Assembly (NCBI RefSeq): GCF_009937975.1
Contig: NZ_AP018441.1
Coordinates: 5,518,001-5,582,000 of the forward strand
Origin: Undibacterium sp. YM2
GTDB taxonomy: Bacteria > Pseudomonadota > Gammaproteobacteria > Burkholderiales > Burkholderiaceae_D
Direction: 5' to 3'
Length of the DNA: 64,000 nucleotides
Positions within the stretch are counted from its first letter, which is position 1; every line of letters starts with the position of its first letter. The notes beneath the pieces were generated by a model. The model saw nothing but the letters and a program-made list of their open reading frames with translations. It did not search any database and had not been told where the DNA came from. The position numbers and the translations under genes were made by a program. Of this stretch, positions 60,870-64,000 are shown one piece after another.

Positions 60870-63407
60870 CTAATTTACTACATTAGTTACTACAGTAGTT
60901 GCTGTACTAGCCGTACTATTTTCCAAAACCGCCCTGACACCCGTCAGCGCATTCTGTGCCTGCACCTGCCCAGCTTTAACAGACTTGCCGTGAATGGCAG
61001 CCAGGCGCACTTGCCTGCTGCTGCCAGGTGCCATATGAAAATAATTATCTTCCGGGAGCATGCCCGGGATTTGTATGCACACTGCCTGAGCCAGTTTTTG
61101 CGTACTCAGATGCAGAACATGGTTACCATCCGGATCCAAACTACAATGCGCACGCAAACCCACATCGGCCTGCGCTGCGAATTGATGACCCTGCGGGAAA
61201 TGAAAGTCATTGGCGATGATCTGCTCGCAGTCATACAAAACAGTCTCCACCACATCATGCCCCGCGGGCCCGAAGCGATAGGCATAGCTGGTATCAATAA
61301 AATGCGGCAATAGCGCATAGTCCTGCACTTTGCTTACACTATGCGCCGCCACCTGCATGGCAATGCGGCCATGGGCCACGCGGGTTTCTGACTGCCGGTA
61401 CAAATTCAGTTCCAGCTCACCCTCGAATGCCTGCGGTCCGTCATTGATGACGTGCAGGCAGAGTCCATTCAAACCTTCGTCAGTGATCAGCACGGTCAGC
61501 GCTGCCATGGCGCGCTTCAGATAATAATAGGCCGCCTTGGGTTTGCCATGCGCATCAATGATGCCCCAGCCTGCACCTGGCCGCAGGTCCCGCCAAAACC
61601 AGATCAGGGCACCATGACAGGTCGAACCACTGCGACGCCATTCAGCGATAGTTTTCGCCATCACTTCACCGGTCGTACTACGTGCCAGTGACAGATAGCG
61701 TTCACGTTCAGCATAGCGCAGGCTGGCTGGATTTACCTTATACAGCTCTGCCATATAGTGATCGCGCACGTCTTCAAAATCCCAGCCCGTGCCATTGTCA
61801 CGTGGAATGCCTTGCTTCCATGCCGGATGCGGACCTGGTGTTTCGCCATTGTTGAGCATGCTGTCGATCAGATCGTCGTCGGGCATATTCGAAAAACCCA
61901 GGCATTCTGAGGTAAAGCGCACTACACTGCGGCGTGCATCATCAAGTGGCCGCAGATAGGCACCAACACCAAAGTAATGAGCAACGCCAGTATCAAGCTG
62001 GAAAGGCATCACACCACCACTGGGGCTGGAAGGCCAGTACTGCACATCGGGCCTGTATTGCTCACACAGCGCAGGCAGGGTCTCTGCAAAAAATGCATTA
62101 CGCCAGAGTTCTGCAGGCTGGCCCAGCATGGCTGCCTGTTGTTCCACTTCGCTATTGCCGCAAACAATGGCAATGCAGGGAGAGTGCTGCGTACGCTGCA
62201 GGAATTGTTGCACTTCGCTTGTGATACTTGCTGCAAAGGCCTCATCACTGACCGGGTAATCCATGTTGGCAAACATGCAGTCTTGCCAGACCAGGATGCC
62301 GAGTTCATCGCATAGCTGGTAAAACTCTGTGCTCTCATACACCATGGTGCCGACCACACGCAGCATATTCATCCCTGCATCGCGTGCCAGCGTCAGCATG
62401 TGACGTAAATCAGCGGCTTCATTTTGCAGGGAGATGATATCAACAGGCGTCCAGCAGGCACCACGACAAAATACAGAAACCTGATTCACATGCAGATGAA
62501 AATCGCCATCACGCTGATCCAGCTTTATATGACGGAAACCCGTATGTCCAAGATCAATAACACACTGATGATCAGCAGAATGGATGTGCAATTCCAGTGC
62601 ATATAAAACCGCATCACCATGCGTATGAGGCCACCATTTTTTAACTTCTGCTATGTGGCACAGGCCAAGAATGCGGTACTGGTTCTGACCCAGACTTTGC
62701 CAGTTCAGTGCGTAGTCTTGCCCGCTTATCTTGATGGTACAAGATGACAAGGCTTGCCTGCTTTGCACAAGTAATTCGATTTCCAGTACACCATCTGCAC
62801 CAGCAATCCTGGAGCTTATATTTTTTTGTGTAAGTTGTATGGCACTTTGCAATTCCAGCAGGATGGGCCGGTATGGGCCGACTGGCGCAACCAGTGGTGA
62901 CCAGCCCGGCATGCGTCCCAGCAGGCTGGTGCGCATCCAGCGTAATTGCTGTTGTTCGACCAGCCGCGTTTTCCAGCGCGGGCGCGGGCGGCGTTGTGCC
63001 AGTTGGGTATTCAAGGCCAGGAAGCGCAGGCTTAAACGACCTTTGCCACTGATGGCATGCGCAGCCAGATCAAGTCTGTGGGCGATGAACATATTCTCGC
63101 TACGCAATATCAGGCTGTCATTCCAGTAAACTTCTACATGCGTAGCCAGACCTTCAAAATGCAGGCGGGCAGCATTGTCAGGCAAATCCAGATCGCAGAA
63201 ATACCAGACATCAACCTCATCGAAATTGTCTTTGCCGTATTCAAACTGCCCCGCAACACGCAATGCGCTGGCAATAGTGCCAGGAACTTGCGCCGGTATT
63301 TGCACAAACAATGCAGCAGGCAAAGTGGATGGCGAAATCATGCTGCCGCCAGTCACCTGTACGGCATGCCAGCCAGTATTAAGTGGAATGAATATTTTTT
63401 CTGTCAT
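60870..63407 (-). CDS. Glycoside hydrolase family 2 (beta-mannosidase-like)
   Basis: An 845-residue enzyme with the GH2 layout: a sugar-binding jelly roll (NTGWHAVQV, DEVDVWYFCDLDL, GLATHVEVYWNDSLILRSEN), an immunoglobulin-like domain, and a TIM barrel in which GNSEVEQQ supplies the acid/base Glu and VRFTSECLGF the likely nucleophile Glu. The layout and the WYFCDLDLP motif favour beta-mannosidase. No signal peptide, so a cytoplasmic enzyme acting on an imported or intracellular glycan. It lies between the hydrolase and the DUF1839 gene on the same strand. Confidence 0.82.
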   Translation of the reverse strand: MTEKIFIPLNTGWHAVQVTGGSMISPSTLPAALFVQIPAQVPGTIASALRVAGQFEYGKDNFDEVDVWYFCDLDLPDNAARLHFEGLATHVEVYWNDSLILRSENMFIAHRLDLAAHAISGKGRLSLRFLALNTQLAQRRPRPRWKTRLVEQQQLRWMRTSLLGRMPGWSPLVAPVGPYRPILLELQSAIQLTQKNISSRIAGADGVLEIELLVQSRQALSSCTIKISGQDYALNWQSLGQNQYRILGLCHIAEVKKWWPHTHGDAVLYALELHIHSADHQCVIDLGHTGFRHIKLDQRDGDFHLHVNQVSVFCRGACWTPVDIISLQNEAADLRHMLTLARDAGMNMLRVVGTMVYESTEFYQLCDELGILVWQDCMFANMDYPVSDEAFAASITSEVQQFLQRTQHSPCIAIVCGNSEVEQQAAMLGQPAELWRNAFFAETLPALCEQYRPDVQYWPSSPSGGVMPFQLDTGVAHYFGVGAYLRPLDDARRSVVRFTSECLGFSNMPDDDLIDSMLNNGETPGPHPAWKQGIPRDNGTGWDFEDVRDHYMAELYKVNPASLRYAERERYLSLARSTTGEVMAKTIAEWRRSGSTCHGALIWFWRDLRPGAGWGIIDAHGKPKAAYYYLKRAMAALTVLITDEGLNGLCLHVINDGPQAFEGELELNLYRQSETRVAHGRIAMQVAAHSVSKVQDYALLPHFIDTSYAYRFGPAGHDVVETVLYDCEQIIANDFHFPQGHQFAAQADVGLRAHCSLDPDGNHVLHLSTQKLAQAVCIQIPGMLPEDNYFHMAPGSSRQVRLAAIHGKSVKAGQVQAQNALTGVRAVLENSTASTATTVVTNVVN

Positions 63408-63416
63408 GTATGCAAT

Positions 63417-64000
63417 TCACTGGCCAGCCAAACTGTTATCAAGTGCTGTCATACCCTGTTGCCAATGCACCGCCAGTTGTTCCACCAGCGGTGCCAGGTC
63501 CACCGCTTTTTTACCCATGACTGCTCTGGCGGTTTTCAACAGGAGGGTCTTGGTGACTTCGGAAATGGCATCAAATTCTATTGCTGCCTGTTCAAACTGC
63601 AAGCCCTGATGTTGCTGCAGCCAGCGCAGGTAATGCGCACCCAGGCTAAAGCCTGCACCGAGTTGACGCAGGCAGGCAAATGCATAGGCATGATAAGCCG
63701 CCATGCCCTCTTCTTTCAATTGTTCTACATCGCGGATAAAGACCGGCAGGAACAGGCTGACAGGGTTATTGCGCGGGCGCCTTGCCAGGTATTTGCGCAG
63801 GAGTGGCAAAGAAATCGCGGCCAGTTCTGCATCCGTCTTTTTCTGCACCTGATCAAGGCGTACAAACTCGGCAAACAATGGCATGAATGCCGCATCATGC
63901 GGCTTGCCTATCCTGAAGGTTTCTACAAAATCTTCGCCCTGTAATTCATGATAGCTGCTGTTATGGAAGTAACCGAGCTTTTGCTGTTCAAGATCGATTT
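63417..64000 (-). CDS. DUF1839-family protein, 3' part only
   Basis: The last 194 codons of a minus-strand gene; its start lies beyond the right edge. The visible N-terminal part LGYFHNSSYHELQGEDFVET matches the Y-F-H-N-x-x-Y-x-E-L-x-G-E-D-F pattern I associate with DUF1839, followed by helical segments. Its function is unknown. It ends ten bases before the GH2 start, so the three minus-strand genes here form one operon. DUF1839 identification is from memory of the pattern, hence moderate. Confidence 0.6.
   Translation of the reverse strand, partial: IDLEQQKLGYFHNSSYHELQGEDFVETFRIGKPHDAAFMPLFAEFVRLDQVQKKTDAELAAISLPLLRKYLARRPRNNPVSLFLPVFIRDVEQLKEEGMAAYHAYAFACLRQLGAGFSLGAHYLRWLQQHQGLQFEQAAIEFDAISEVTKTLLLKTARAVMGKKAVDLAPLVEQLAVHWQQGMTALDNSLAGQ

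Overview
The window reads as chromosomal DNA of a betaproteobacterium, most likely a Burkholderiales/Oxalobacteraceae-type organism (an inference from PhaM, paired DUF3108 proteins, a PadR-controlled fadH and moderate GC; no rRNA or tRNA is present to settle it). Its main content is a chromosomally embedded type IVB (Dot/Icm, IncI Tra-like) secretion locus. It runs from the left edge to about 36 kb, almost entirely on the minus strand, and is followed by ordinary chromosomal genes.

Left arm (1-9.0 kb, minus): a chain of genes leading to the coupling complex. It holds four proteins of unknown or weakly known function, an IcmV/TraX-like protein, a soluble lytic transglycosylase-like protein, DotM, an unknown one-TM protein, DotL, a Tat-exported M15/DUF882 peptidase and the start of an exported protein cut by the window edge. 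A terminator-like hairpin lies at the head of this chain. Middle block (9.0-18.2 kb): genes on both strands, mostly unrecognised, including an AbiEi-like protein, a zinc-ribbon/PH-domain membrane protein, a lipoprotein DsbA-like oxidoreductase and a four-gene overlapping operon with two membrane proteins. Core arm (18.3-33 kb, minus): dotJ-dotI-dotH-dotG-dotF-dotE, then icmD/dotP with its own promoter, dotO, and dotD-dotC-dotB-icmT followed by a PilL/TcpQ-like protein. Accessory arm (33.2-36.2 kb, minus): six small exported, membrane or soluble proteins of unknown function. A 10-13 bp box (TTAAGACAAT) recurs upstream of dotD, icmD and dotJ and may coordinate the system.

Together these genes supply the cytoplasmic ATPases (DotB, DotO, DotL), the inner-membrane parts (DotE, DotI, DotJ, DotM, DotP, IcmT, IcmV-like) and the outer-membrane core (DotC, DotD, DotF, DotG, DotH). 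DotA, DotK, DotN, DotU/IcmF, IcmQ/R/S/W and a relaxase are not seen in this window. DotA could lie beyond the left edge. Unknown genes interleaved with the core are the best candidates for new parts, chaperones or substrates.

From 36.4 to 42.3 kb lie unknown genes and an EptA/MCR-type phosphoethanolamine transferase. From 42.3 kb onward the genes look like ordinary chromosome: fadH with a divergent padR and two clear operators, a flavodoxin-fold reductase, an OsmC protein, sodB, an unknown two-gene pair, phaM, a Liv-type binding protein, two DUF3108 proteins, a Ser/Thr kinase-UspA fusion, a metallophosphoesterase and queC. The last 6 kb (flippase, tandem alpha/beta hydrolase, GH2 glycosidase, DUF1839 fragment) look like the edge of an exopolysaccharide locus. 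No tRNA, rRNA, CRISPR array, insertion sequence, integrase or replication origin was seen.
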